Assembly (NCBI GenBank): GCA_902362365.1
Contig: CABIVQ010000032.1
Span: 1 to 38,701, forward strand
DNA: 38,701 bases
From: Clostridiaceae bacterium
Lineage (GTDB): Bacteria > Bacillota > Clostridia > Peptostreptococcales > Peptostreptococcaceae
Direction: 5' to 3'
Below the pieces are notes generated by a model. That model saw nothing but the letters and a program-made list of their open reading frames with translations. It was not told the DNA's origin and ran no database searches. Of this stretch, positions 26,224 through 34,264 are shown piece by piece; the stretch's first letter is position 1, and each line of letters begins with the position of its first letter. The translations under genes were made by a program, and so were the position numbers.

Positions 26224-26272
26224 AAATATGATGTAGTTGATATAATAGAGTATATATTACATCATATTTTTT
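26224..26272 (+). terminator. Terminator of the flavoprotein operon
   Basis: AAATATGATGTA (26224-26235) pairs with TACATCATATTT (26258-26269), followed by TTT. Confidence 0.75.
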
Positions 26273-26285
26273 ATTGGAAAAATAG

Positions 26286-26335
26286 TTGCAAAAGCAATTG
26301 ATTATGATATAATAGAATAGTTGCATATACAACTA
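26286..26335 (+). promoter_or_regulatory. Promoter and operator of the MarR-MATE operon
   Basis: TTGCAA (26286-26291) and TATAAT (26308-26313) are 16 bases apart, a good SigA promoter. Just downstream, over the expected start of transcription, TAGTTG-N6-CAACTA (26318-26335) is a perfect inverted repeat of MarR-operator size. A second small repeat TTGC-AAAA-GCAA overlaps the -35 box. The layout suggests repression by the first gene product. Confidence 0.7.
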
Positions 26336-26354
26336 ATAATAAGGTGGGATGATT

Positions 26355-26792
26355 ATGAATGAGGTAAAATGTAAGAGCAATAGACATATAGGTAAATATA
26401 TATCACTTTTGCACAGAAAAGGAAGCATATTTATAAATAGAGAGCTATCAAATTATGGTATAGGATCAGGTCAATTTATGTTCTTATTAGAACTTTATAT
26501 ACAAGATGGAAGAAACCAAGAAGAATTATCTGAAAGGTTAAAGATTGATAAAGGTACCACAGCAAGAGCTTTAAAAAAATTAGAAGAACAAGGTTTTATA
26601 ACTAGATTAAAAGATGAATGTGATAAGAGATCTAATAAAATTTATTTAACTCAAAAAGCTAAAGATGTACAAGAAAATGTATATGATATTCTAGATGAGT
26701 GGAATAAAAAATTAAGAGAGAGTCTTAGTAAAGAAGAAGAAGATATCGTTGAAAAATTACTTATGAAAGTATGTAATAATATAAATCTATAG
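26355..26792 (+). CDS. MarR family transcription regulator
   Basis: A 145-residue MarR repressor. Helices at the N terminus form the dimer interface (ISLLHRKGSIFINREL). The winged helix has NQEELSERLKIDKGTTARALKKLEEQGFITRLKDECDKRSNKIYLT, with the recognition helix at TTARALKKL and the wing carrying Asp-x-Arg (DKRSNK). An in-frame ATG at 26349 abuts the AAGGTGGG site, so the ATG at 26355 (spacing about 7) is the likely start. The MATE gene follows after 11 bases, and the promoter carries an operator-like repeat, the arrangement of MepR-MepA. It probably represses the operon and is released by drugs or cations (inference). Confidence 0.9.
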   Translation: MNEVKCKSNRHIGKYISLLHRKGSIFINRELSNYGIGSGQFMFLLELYIQDGRNQEELSERLKIDKGTTARALKKLEEQGFITRLKDECDKRSNKIYLTQKAKDVQENVYDILDEWNKKLRESLSKEEEDIVEKLLMKVCNNINL

Positions 26793-26803
26793 GGAGGCAG
26801 ATT

Positions 26804-28186
26804 ATGAATAAAGGTCAACAGATTTTAGGTACAGAGCCTATTGGAAAATTACTTATAAAATATTCAGTACCAGCAATCATAGGCATGATGGTTAATGCAT
26901 TATATAATGTTGTTGATAGAATGTTTATAGGAAATATACCAGGAGTTGGGCCAATGGCAATAACAGGTCTTGGAGTAACAATGCCAATAATGACAATAAT
27001 ACTTGCATTTGGTATGCTTGTTGGTATAGGAGCAACAACTAATATATCAATAAAATTAGGACAAGGTAAAAGGGAAGAAGCTGAGCATATAGTTGGAAAC
27101 TCAATTACTTTGGCATTAATCATAGGTATAATATTAACAGTTGTTGGAACTGTTTTTTCAGATAGTATACTAAAAGTATTTGGTGCAAGTGAAAGTACAT
27201 TAATTTATGCAAAATCATATATGAGTATAATTTTGCTTGGAACAATATTTAGTATAAGTGCAATGGTATTTAATAATATAATAAGAGGAGACGGAAATCC
27301 AAAATTATCAGCCATAATAATGGCTGCAGGATGTGCTACTAATATAGTATTAGATGCTGTATTAATATTCGGATTTAATATGGGAATACAGGGAGCTGCA
27401 TTAGCAACAATAGCATCTCAAGGTCTTACTGCAATATGGGGATTCTCATATTACTTAAAAGGAAAATCTAACTTAAAGTTTACAAAAACAAGTTTAAAAT
27501 TAGATATGAATATAGTAAAAATTATTTTTGCAATAGGTTCAGCGCCATTTGCAATGCAATTAGCAACAAGCTTAGTTCAAGTTATTAGTAATAATGCTTT
27601 AAGAACTTATGGATCAGATTTAGCAATAGGTGCTATGGCTACAATAAGTTCAATAGTAATGATATTCTTAATGCCATCATTTGGTTTAGTACAAGGTATG
27701 CAACCTATAGTAGGTTTTAACTATGGAGCTAAAAACTATGATAGAGCTATAAAAACTTTCAAATTATCATTATTATCTTCAAGTATATTCTTTATAGTAG
27801 GTGCTTTATTAATACAATTCGTACCACAAGCTTTAGTAGGAATGTTTAATAGAGATCCTCAGCTTATGGATATAACTGTAAATGGATTAAGAAAATATTC
27901 ATTTGCATTACCTATAGTAGGAATATCTATAGTAGGAACAAACTATATACAATCATCAGGAAAAGCAAAAGTTGCTATGGTATTAAGTTTATTAAGACAA
28001 GTTATAATATTAATACCTATGATATTAATATTACCTAAGTTTTTAGGTTTAAATGGAGTTTGGTTTGCACAACCAACTGCGGATATAATTGCATCAGCAA
28101 TTACTGCTATAGTATTAATTAAGGAAATAAGAAGTTACAAAGAAGATAACAATAAAGCTAAGGAATTAGAAGTCGAGGCTATATAA
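26804..28186 (+). CDS. MATE family multidrug efflux transporter
   Basis: A 460-residue inner-membrane protein with 12 hydrophobic helices in two similar halves. The start LGTEPIGKLLIKYSVPAIIGMMVNALYNVVDRMFIGN is the classic first-helix signature of MepA-type MATE proteins. The second half carries FLMPSFGLVQGMQPIVGFNYGAKNYDRA. Such pumps export cationic drugs and dyes in exchange for Na+ or H+. GGGAGG lies before the ATG, 11 bases after marR. Ended by a strong hairpin at 28196. Confidence 0.94.
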   Translation: MNKGQQILGTEPIGKLLIKYSVPAIIGMMVNALYNVVDRMFIGNIPGVGPMAITGLGVTMPIMTIILAFGMLVGIGATTNISIKLGQGKREEAEHIVGNSITLALIIGIILTVVGTVFSDSILKVFGASESTLIYAKSYMSIILLGTIFSISAMVFNNIIRGDGNPKLSAIIMAAGCATNIVLDAVLIFGFNMGIQGAALATIASQGLTAIWGFSYYLKGKSNLKFTKTSLKLDMNIVKIIFAIGSAPFAMQLATSLVQVISNNALRTYGSDLAIGAMATISSIVMIFLMPSFGLVQGMQPIVGFNYGAKNYDRAIKTFKLSLLSSSIFFIVGALLIQFVPQALVGMFNRDPQLMDITVNGLRKYSFALPIVGISIVGTNYIQSSGKAKVAMVLSLLRQVIILIPMILILPKFLGLNGVWFAQPTADIIASAITAIVLIKEIRSYKEDNNKAKELEVEAI

Positions 28187-28195
28187 TTATAAAAT

Positions 28196-28236
28196 AAAAA
28201 GATATGAGTTTTAATTTAAACTCATATCTTTTTTTG
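28196..28236 (+). terminator. Terminator of the MarR-MATE operon
   Basis: AAAAAGATATGAGTTT pairs with AAACTCATATCTTTTT around TAATTT, followed by more T. Confidence 0.85.
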
Positions 28237-28361
28237 AATTTATTCATATCTATCTTATAATATTGAGGTAATTTATGGTATTATATATTAATGTATAAAA
28301 ATAGAAGATTATAAGAAATTAGATTCTATAAAGTATACAATTAGATAAAAGGGGGAGTATG

Positions 28362-28523
28362 ATGAGCAATAATGATAATAAGTTAATTGGGGGATTATTA
28401 AAAAATGGTCATGTACATAAGCTTAAATGTGAAAAGTGCAAAAGTGTATCAGTGCAAATAAGTGAAAATGAAAAACCAGATCTTATTTGCCTTGAATGCG
28501 GAGGAAAATGTAAGACTTTATAA
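28362..28523 (+). CDS. Small zinc-ribbon protein
   Basis: A 53-residue protein with two Cys-x2-Cys knuckles (LKCEKCKSV and LICLECGGKC), a minimal zinc ribbon. There is an in-frame ATG immediately before (28359); the GGGGGAG ribosome site favours the second. The N-terminal ~20 residues are polar. It could be a small DNA/RNA-binding or protein-docking factor; no function is claimed. It is monocistronic, with a terminator at 28548. Confidence 0.7.
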   Translation: MSNNDNKLIGGLLKNGHVHKLKCEKCKSVSVQISENEKPDLICLECGGKCKTL

Positions 28524-28547
28524 GAATATAGTATTCAGCATGTAATG

Positions 28548-28584
28548 GAGAGAATTATGACGAAAGGAAGGATTCTCTCTTTTT
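28548..28584 (+). terminator. Terminator after the zinc-ribbon gene
   Basis: GAGAGAAT (28548-28555) pairs with ATTCTCTC (28572-28579), followed by TTTTT. Confidence 0.8.
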
Positions 28585-28605
28585 AATACTAAAATAGATA
28601 TGAAT

Positions 28606-28624
28606 ATACTATAATTTATAGTAT
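28606..28624. promoter_or_regulatory. 19-base palindrome upstream of the ABC-CPBP operon
   Basis: ATACTATAA-T-TTATAGTAT is a perfect 9-bp inverted repeat 33 bases before the ATPase start, with a TATAAT hexamer inside it (28610-28615). It is a likely operator over the promoter; there is no adjacent regulator gene. Confidence 0.45.
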
Positions 28625-28656
28625 TACAAATACAATAATTTGGAAGGGAGTAAATA

Positions 28657-29469
28657 ATGATTGAAGTAAGAGACTTGTGTAAATCATTTACAAGGGTAGT
28701 AAAAGATGAAAATAAGAAAAATAAAAAAACTCTTAGTAAAAATATAAAATTAAAAACTAAGAAAGAAGATTTTCTTGCAGTTAATAATGTATCTTTTACA
28801 GCTGATAAAGGGGAAATAATAGGAATCCTAGGTCCAAATGGAGCTGGCAAAACTACCTTATTAAGAATGTTAGGTGGAATTCTAACTCCAACATCTGGTG
28901 AAATAAAAATAGCTGGATATGATTATTCTGAGGACAAAAATGCAGCTAAAAAAGAAATAGGGTACTTATCAGGGAATACGAAACTATATAATAGACTATC
29001 GCCAAGAGAGCTTTTATCTACTTTTGGGAGTTTATACGACATGGATAAAGAAGAAATCGAAAAATCTATAGAAGAAATAATAGAAGTTATGGACATGGAA
29101 AGTTTTATAGATAATAGAATTGAAAACTTATCGACAGGTCAAAATCAACGTACGTCAATTGCTAGATGTCTTATACATTCACCTCAAGTTTACATATTTG
29201 ATGAGCCAACCTTAGGTCTTGATGTAATAAGTAGTAAATCCATAATAGATTTTATGAGGCATGAAAGGGATAAAGGCAAAACAGTATTATATTCAACTCA
29301 CTATATGGAAGAAGCAGAAACATTATGCGATAAAATATATATGATTCATAAGGGTGAATTTATTGCTAGTGGAAGTTGTGAAGAATTAAAGGAAAAGTAT
29401 AATACAAATAATTTAAGAGATATATTTATAAATCTTGCAAGTCAAAGAGGTGATTTACTTGAGGACTAA
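28657..29469 (+). CDS. NatA-like ABC transporter ATPase
   Basis: A 270-residue ATP-binding subunit. Walker A GPNGAGKT at 59-66, Q-loop region near GYLSGNTKLY, signature LSTGQNQRTSIAR, Walker B VYIFDEPTLGLD and H-loop STHYMEEAE are all present. A lysine-rich insert (residues 16-36, KNKKTLSKNIKLKTKK) lies between the first strand and the core, as in NatA proteins. NatA-NatB exports Na+; many relatives export other solutes or confer drug resistance. It overlaps or abuts the next gene, which encodes the permease. Confidence 0.9.
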   Translation: MIEVRDLCKSFTRVVKDENKKNKKTLSKNIKLKTKKEDFLAVNNVSFTADKGEIIGILGPNGAGKTTLLRMLGGILTPTSGEIKIAGYDYSEDKNAAKKEIGYLSGNTKLYNRLSPRELLSTFGSLYDMDKEEIEKSIEEIIEVMDMESFIDNRIENLSTGQNQRTSIARCLIHSPQVYIFDEPTLGLDVISSKSIIDFMRHERDKGKTVLYSTHYMEEAETLCDKIYMIHKGEFIASGSCEELKEKYNTNNLRDIFINLASQRGDLLED

Positions 29470-29470
29470 A

Positions 29471-31492
29471 ATGGTAAAAGCAATATTTAAAAAAGAAATG
29501 ATAGATATACTTAGAGATAAGAAGACTTTGTTTATGGGAATTGTACTTCCTATAATTTTATATCCTGTGCTTATGATTTTGATGACTCAAATATTATCAG
29601 CGTCTATGAATAATATTGAAAGACAAGACACCAATATAGCATTTAATAAAGCACCAAGTTCAGAACTTATCTCAATTATAGATAATTATTCAGATGATGA
29701 TACAGGGAAAATTAATATTATTGAAGCTAAAGACTATAAAAAAGAATTAGAAGATGGCTTAATAGATGCCTATATAGAAGTAGAGGAAAATAATAATTTA
29801 GAAGATTACAGTATTTATATAAACTCATCAAAAGAAAATTCAATGACTGTTATGGATAGATTAGAAGAAATTTTAGACGAATATAAAGTAAATATCACAG
29901 AAGAAAAGTTAGAGTCAGAAGGTCTAAATATTAATGAGGTTTTAAATCCTATTGTATATAAAACTGTTGATGTAGCTAAAACAGAAGAAATAGCAGGATT
30001 TTTCTTAGGTCAAATTTTACCAGTAATACTTATAATAGGAGTACTTTTAGGTGCTATATATCCAGCTATAGACTCTATGGCAGGAGAAAAAGAAAGAGGG
30101 ACTCTAGAAACTTTATTTACATTACCAATAACTAACTTAGAATTGGTAATGGGAAAATATATGGCAGTATCTTTTTGTGCAATAGTAACAGCAATATTAA
30201 ACGTTTTATCAATTCTTCTAACATTAGGATTTTTATTAGCAAGTGGAGGTATGGTAGAAGGAATGTCTATGGTAAGTTTTGATGCAGGGCAACTAATAAT
30301 TCCTTTAATAATAACATTAATCTGTGTGTGTTTATTCGCTATGGTAATATCAGCAGTAAGTATGTGTGTGTGTTCTCTTGCAAAAAGTTTTAAAGATGCA
30401 CAGAATTATATAACACCAGTTATGCTCTTAGTTTTAATACCTTCATATGTATCTATGATACCAAATATAAAGCTAAATGGTGTAACAGCAATAATACCAG
30501 TAGTTAATATATCACTTCTTATAAAAAGTGTATTGAGTTTTAATGCAAATATCAGTCTAGTAGCAATGGTATTTATATCTAACTTTACATTTGTGATATT
30601 GGCAGTAATGCTCTTATCTAAAATGTTTAACTCAGAAGAAATTTTATTTGGAAGTAGTAGAAGTTTTTCATTCTTAGAAAAAAGATCGAACATTAAAAAG
30701 GGAACAATGCCAAATGTTAGTGATGGTATAATCTTATACGCATTTGGATTAGTTTTACTTATATACGTTGGGAGTTTAATTCAACTAAAATTTGGAATGG
30801 CTGGAATAGCTATGACTCAAGTTATGATTATAGGTTTACCGTTGTTATTTGCTTATTACATCAAATCAGACTTTAAAAAAGTATTTAGTTTGAATTTACC
30901 GAAAGTCAAACATGTATTTGGAGCTGTAAGCCTTTGGATGGGGACATATATTGTGGTTATGATTATAACTCAAATATTATTATTCTTATTCCCACAAAGT
31001 ATGGAAGTAGTAGAAGGATTAAATGATGCACTATTTATAAAAGATAGTCTAATATTAAATATACTAATAGTAGCTGGTATGCCGGCCGTATGTGAAGAAA
31101 TGTTCTTTAGAGGGTTCCTTTTAAGTTCGTTTAAGAATAAAAATTCATATAAGGGTGCAATAGTATTTACAGGAATTTTATTTGGATTTATGCATATGGA
31201 CTTTATAAGAATGATACCAACAGGTATACTTGGTATTTCATTTGCATATGCAGTATTAAAGACAAACTCTTTATATATAAGCATGCTTATGCATTTTTTA
31301 AATAATGGATTTGCTGTAGTAGTTAGTCATTTTGCAAATAACTTAGAGCAAACAGAAGTTGCAACTACAACGACAGTTGGATTAAGTATGAGTCAAGGAT
31401 TAATTTATTTGGTTATAGGTTTAGTGTTTATTTTTATAGGAATAAGATTATTTAAAGATAAAAATAAATCTTTAGAAGAAAATAATTTATAA
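29471..31492 (+). CDS. NatB-like ABC-2 permease fused to a CPBP intramembrane protease
   Basis: A 673-residue integral membrane protein with two parts. Residues ~1-400 form an ABC-2 permease: cytoplasmic start FKKEMIDILRDKKTLFMGIVLPIILYP, a large extracytoplasmic loop (~40-165) and then PAIDSMAGEKERGTLETLFTLPI. Residues ~430-640 form a CPBP (Abi) glutamic protease domain with CEEMFFRGF (EExxxR), FGFMHMDF and MHFLNNG. Such proteases cleave within membranes, for instance in prenyl-protein processing or bacteriocin immunity. Starts at TTG 29459 (after AGAGGTGA) or ATG 29471 (after TGAGGA) are both possible; ATG is listed. It forms one transporter with the preceding ATPase. The fusion is known in Firmicutes; the substrate is unknown. 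Confidence 0.9.
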   Translation: MVKAIFKKEMIDILRDKKTLFMGIVLPIILYPVLMILMTQILSASMNNIERQDTNIAFNKAPSSELISIIDNYSDDDTGKINIIEAKDYKKELEDGLIDAYIEVEENNNLEDYSIYINSSKENSMTVMDRLEEILDEYKVNITEEKLESEGLNINEVLNPIVYKTVDVAKTEEIAGFFLGQILPVILIIGVLLGAIYPAIDSMAGEKERGTLETLFTLPITNLELVMGKYMAVSFCAIVTAILNVLSILLTLGFLLASGGMVEGMSMVSFDAGQLIIPLIITLICVCLFAMVISAVSMCVCSLAKSFKDAQNYITPVMLLVLIPSYVSMIPNIKLNGVTAIIPVVNISLLIKSVLSFNANISLVAMVFISNFTFVILAVMLLSKMFNSEEILFGSSRSFSFLEKRSNIKKGTMPNVSDGIILYAFGLVLLIYVGSLIQLKFGMAGIAMTQVMIIGLPLLFAYYIKSDFKKVFSLNLPKVKHVFGAVSLWMGTYIVVMIITQILLFLFPQSMEVVEGLNDALFIKDSLILNILIVAGMPAVCEEMFFRGFLLSSFKNKNSYKGAIVFTGILFGFMHMDFIRMIPTGILGISFAYAVLKTNSLYISMLMHFLNNGFAVVVSHFANNLEQTEVATTTTVGLSMSQGLIYLVIGLVFIFIGIRLFKDKNKSLEENNL

Positions 31493-31550
31493 AGGTCGAA
31501 AAAATAAAGAAAATTGTCACATTTTAGATAAACTTGAATAGTATATATAT

Positions 31551-31570
31551 TAAGAGAGATATATCTCTTA
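31551..31570 (+). promoter_or_regulatory. Leader inverted repeat TAAGAGA-N6-TCTCTTA
   Basis: A 7-bp inverted repeat, containing a perfect palindrome AGAGATATATCTCT, lies 32 bases before the cysteine-rich gene at 31603. It resembles the repeat at 18482-18499. Confidence 0.45.
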
Positions 31571-31602
31571 GTATTATATTAAAAGGTGGTTGATAGATAT
31601 TT

Positions 31603-32037
31603 ATGAAAAATAATAGAAGAGGTTGTTGTAATAAAAAATCTTGTGGATGTAACTCCTCAAATTCTTCTAGCCCAGCTAATACTTGTAGCCAATTCAAGCA
31701 ATTAGCAAATGAAAAATGTGATAGAGCAGAACGTTTAAACTGTCAAGCGAATAAAGTGGCTCAACAAGCAGTAGCTGCAGAGCAAAGAGCAGAAGCTTTA
31801 AAACGACAAGCTATTGAAGAATGTCAAAGAGCTAATGAACTTTGGGATCAATATAATCAATTAGCAGATGAAGGTATATGCTTAATGCAACAAGCTCAAG
31901 CATGCTTAGCTAAAAGTGTAGAATGCTACTCTGATTTATATGAAGATGTAGAAGGATGCAATATAGAAGACTTTGGAGGTACAGTAAGTAACTCAAATAA
32001 CTCTAATGGATGCAATTGCGGATGTTGTCATAGATAA
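31603..32037 (+). CDS. Cysteine-rich coiled-coil protein, probable spore-surface component
   Basis: 144 residues with 16 cysteines. Both ends are short Cys/Gly/Asn/Ser segments (RGCCNKKSCGCNSSNSSS and SNGCNCGCCHR). Between them (~28-115) lies a long amphipathic helix rich in Ala, Gln and Glu with cysteines at regular intervals (QLANEKCDRAERLNCQANKV, AIEECQRANELW, GICLMQQAQACLAKSVEC), a likely coiled coil. No signal peptide. AAAGGTGG precedes the ATG by about 15 bases. Similarity in composition to the cluster at 18.5-22.3 kb, and the shared leader repeat, suggest sporulation-time expression. This is inference; the family is not recognised. Confidence 0.65.
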   Translation: MKNNRRGCCNKKSCGCNSSNSSSPANTCSQFKQLANEKCDRAERLNCQANKVAQQAVAAEQRAEALKRQAIEECQRANELWDQYNQLADEGICLMQQAQACLAKSVECYSDLYEDVEGCNIEDFGGTVSNSNNSNGCNCGCCHR

Positions 32038-32049
32038 TAAATTTTAATA

Positions 32050-32082
32050 AAAAAATACCTAGAAACTTCTAGGTATTTTTTT
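32050..32082 (+). terminator. Intrinsic terminator
   Basis: AAAATACCTAGAA pairs with TTCTAGGTATTTT around AC, followed by TTT. Confidence 0.85.
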
Positions 32083-32178
32083 ATGTTTAACTCAATTAAA
32101 ATAAGAAAATTTTTATTTTATTATTCCTATGTACTTTAGTTGATTGATTACAAAAAAGTGTTCTTAACAAAAAATATA

Positions 32179-32228
32179 TTGCAAAATAAATTGTATTATT
32201 ATATTATTGTATTAAGTTAATAATACAA
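32179..32228 (+). promoter_or_regulatory. Promoter and operator of the GntR-ABC operon
   Basis: TTGCAA (32179-32184) and TATTAT (32202-32207) are 17 bases apart. A perfect 11-bp inverted repeat, TTGTATTATTA (32191-32201) and TAATAATACAA (32218-32228), with a 16-base spacer brackets the -10 box. This is the expected place for a YtrA-type repressor site. Confidence 0.75.
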
Positions 32229-32241
32229 AGAGGTGATTAAG

Positions 32242-32607
32242 ATGAGTTGGGAAATTGATAATAATAAGCCCATTTATATACAATTATTAGAGCAAGTAAA
32301 GCTGAAAATAATCTCAGGAGAGATACCTATTGGTTCCAAGTTAGATTCAGTAAGATCTTTAGCTCAAGAAGCAGAAGTTAATCCAAATACTATGCAAAAG
32401 GCATTATCAGAGCTAGAACGAGAGGGATTGGTTTTTAGCAAAAGGACTAGTGGGAGATATGTAACTGATGATAAGGATAAGATAGAAAGTATGAGAGAAG
32501 AAATGGCAAATATACATATAAATTCTTTAAAAGAGACATTAAAAAAATTAGGATATAGCCAAGGTGAGATTATAGAGCTTATAAAACAAAATTTAGAGGA
32601 GGAATAA
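32242..32607 (+). CDS. GntR family regulator, YtrA type
   Basis: A 121-residue GntR protein. The N-terminal winged helix is typical: KPIYIQLLEQVKLKIISGEIPIGSKLDSVRSLAQEAEVNPNTMQKALSELEREGLVFSKRTSGRYV. The short C-terminal part (~75-121) is two helices for dimerisation, as in YtrA, rather than a ligand-binding FadR/HutC domain. The ATG at 32242 has AAAGAGGTG before it. It is followed after 2 bases by an ABC ATPase and its permease, and the operon promoter carries an inverted repeat, so self-repression is likely. YtrA-type systems respond to cell-wall-active antibiotics in some Firmicutes. Confidence 0.9.
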   Translation: MSWEIDNNKPIYIQLLEQVKLKIISGEIPIGSKLDSVRSLAQEAEVNPNTMQKALSELEREGLVFSKRTSGRYVTDDKDKIESMREEMANIHINSLKETLKKLGYSQGEIIELIKQNLEEE

Positions 32608-32609
32608 GA

Positions 32610-33308
32610 GTGGAAAGTATAGTAAAATTCAATAATGTAAGCAAAAACTATGGAAAGAAAGAAGCTTTAAAAAATATAAATTTAGAAATACCAAAAGGAA
32701 GAATTATAGGATTATTAGGGCCAAATGGAAGTGGTAAAAGTACGATGATTAAACTTATAAATGGTTTATTAACTCCAAATGAAGGTGAAATTTTAATAAA
32801 AGGAATAAAACCTTCTAAGGAAAGTAAGAAAATCGTATCATATCTACCAGAAAGAACGTATTTAAATGACTGGATGAAAGTAAAAGATATAATAGAGTTC
32901 TTTAAAGATTTCTATGCTGACTTTGATGAAGAAAGAGCAAATGCAATGCTAAAGGATCTTTCAATAGATACAAATGAAAAACTTAAAACCATGTCTAAGG
33001 GAACAAAAGAGAAAGTACAATTAATATTAGTTATGTCTAGAACAGCAGATATTTATATATTAGATGAACCTATTGGAGGAGTAGACCCAGCAGCTAGAAG
33101 TTATATATTAAAAACTATATTAACTAATTACAATGAAAATAGTACACTACTGATAGCTACACATTTAATTAGTGAAATAGAAAATATATGTGATGATGTA
33201 ATATTTATTTCAAAAGGAAATATAGTTTTACAAGGCCAAGTGGATGAAATAAGAGAAGAAAAAGGTAAATCGATAGATGCTTTATTTAGGGAGGAATTTA
33301 AATGCTAG
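32610..33308 (+). CDS. ABC transporter ATPase of the GntR operon
   Basis: A 232-residue ATP-binding protein: Walker A GPNGSGKS (37-44), signature MSKGTKEKVQLIL (a weaker form of LSGGQ), Walker B IYILDEPIGGVDPAA and H-loop ATHLISEIE. The GxGVDPAAR context is typical of YtrB/BcrA-like transporters. GTG start with GAGGAGG upstream, 2 bases from the gntR stop. The 3' end overlaps the permease gene by 7 bases, so translation is coupled. Confidence 0.9.
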   Translation: MESIVKFNNVSKNYGKKEALKNINLEIPKGRIIGLLGPNGSGKSTMIKLINGLLTPNEGEILIKGIKPSKESKKIVSYLPERTYLNDWMKVKDIIEFFKDFYADFDEERANAMLKDLSIDTNEKLKTMSKGTKEKVQLILVMSRTADIYILDEPIGGVDPAARSYILKTILTNYNENSTLLIATHLISEIENICDDVIFISKGNIVLQGQVDEIREEKGKSIDALFREEFKC

Positions 33309-34120
33309 GGAAGTTAATGAAATATGAATTAAAGGCTTGTGGTAGAACATTTTTACCGCTATACGGAGCAATATTATTAATGTCAATAATTGTTGGGCTT
33401 AGTATTAACATGGAAATAGTTCAAGTTAAAAGTATAGCAATGATAATTTTATTTGGGCTTTTTGTTGCATTAGGTGTTTTAACAATAATGATTACAATAC
33501 AAAGATTTAGAAAAAATTTACTAGAGGATGAAGGATATTTGATGTTTACTTTACCTGTAATATCAAAGGAATTAATATTTTCTAAATATAGTGTAGCACT
33601 TATTTATACTATATTAAGTGGTATGGTTTCTGTATTTTCATTTGTTATTATTATATTAATTCCAAATATAAAGAATTTTTCTTTCGATGATTTATTGTAT
33701 GATATATCTATATTATCATCTGGATTTTCATCTGTGAAAGATATATTCATATATACTGTACTTTTAGCTTTTATACTATATACAATTTTTATTTTAACTT
33801 TATATTTATCAGTATCTATGGGTCAATTACCAGTTTTTAATAAACATAGAAATGTAGTTGCATTTATAAGCTTCTTTGTTATAAATATAGTTATAGAAAA
33901 AGTATACGAGTTAGTGTCAATAATATTTAGAAGTAGTATAGGAGATAATGTCATGAACATTTCTATAACTGAGTCATCTGATTTTAATGCTTTATTGTCA
34001 GATTTTAGTAATATAATTTCTCCTATTTTTATATATAATATAGTGATTTATGTTATATTTGCAATTATATTATTCTTTGGAATTACTTATATATTAGATA
34101 AAAAACTTAATCTAGAGTAA
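33302..34120 (+). CDS. ABC transporter permease of the GntR operon
   Basis: A 272-residue membrane protein with about six hydrophobic helices: residues ~18-60 hold two, then ~95-125, ~150-175, ~180-205 and ~240-262. The short cytoplasmic loop RKNLLEDEGYLMFTLPVISKELIFSKY is the coupling-helix motif of ABC-2-type permeases in GntR-linked systems. It starts within the ATPase gene and pairs with it. The substrate is unknown; peptide antibiotic sensing or detoxification is usual for this operon type. Confidence 0.85.
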   Translation: MLGKLMKYELKACGRTFLPLYGAILLMSIIVGLSINMEIVQVKSIAMIILFGLFVALGVLTIMITIQRFRKNLLEDEGYLMFTLPVISKELIFSKYSVALIYTILSGMVSVFSFVIIILIPNIKNFSFDDLLYDISILSSGFSSVKDIFIYTVLLAFILYTIFILTLYLSVSMGQLPVFNKHRNVVAFISFFVINIVIEKVYELVSIIFRSSIGDNVMNISITESSDFNALLSDFSNIISPIFIYNIVIYVIFAIILFFGITYILDKKLNLE

Positions 34121-34125
34121 TCTTT

Positions 34126-34168
34126 AAAAAGACATGTATTAAAATTTATTTAATACATGTCTTTTTAT
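34126..34168 (+). terminator. Terminator of the GntR-ABC operon
   Basis: AAAAAGACATGTATTAAA pairs with TTTAATACATGTCTTTTT around a short A/T loop, an 18-bp stem with T-rich end. Confidence 0.85.
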
Positions 34169-34264
34169 TTTGAATAAAATATAATTTTTGTAATATAGTG
34201 GAATATGTAGATAATAGAAACTTTTTGTAAAAAATACATATAATATATATTGAGGAGGTGTTTT

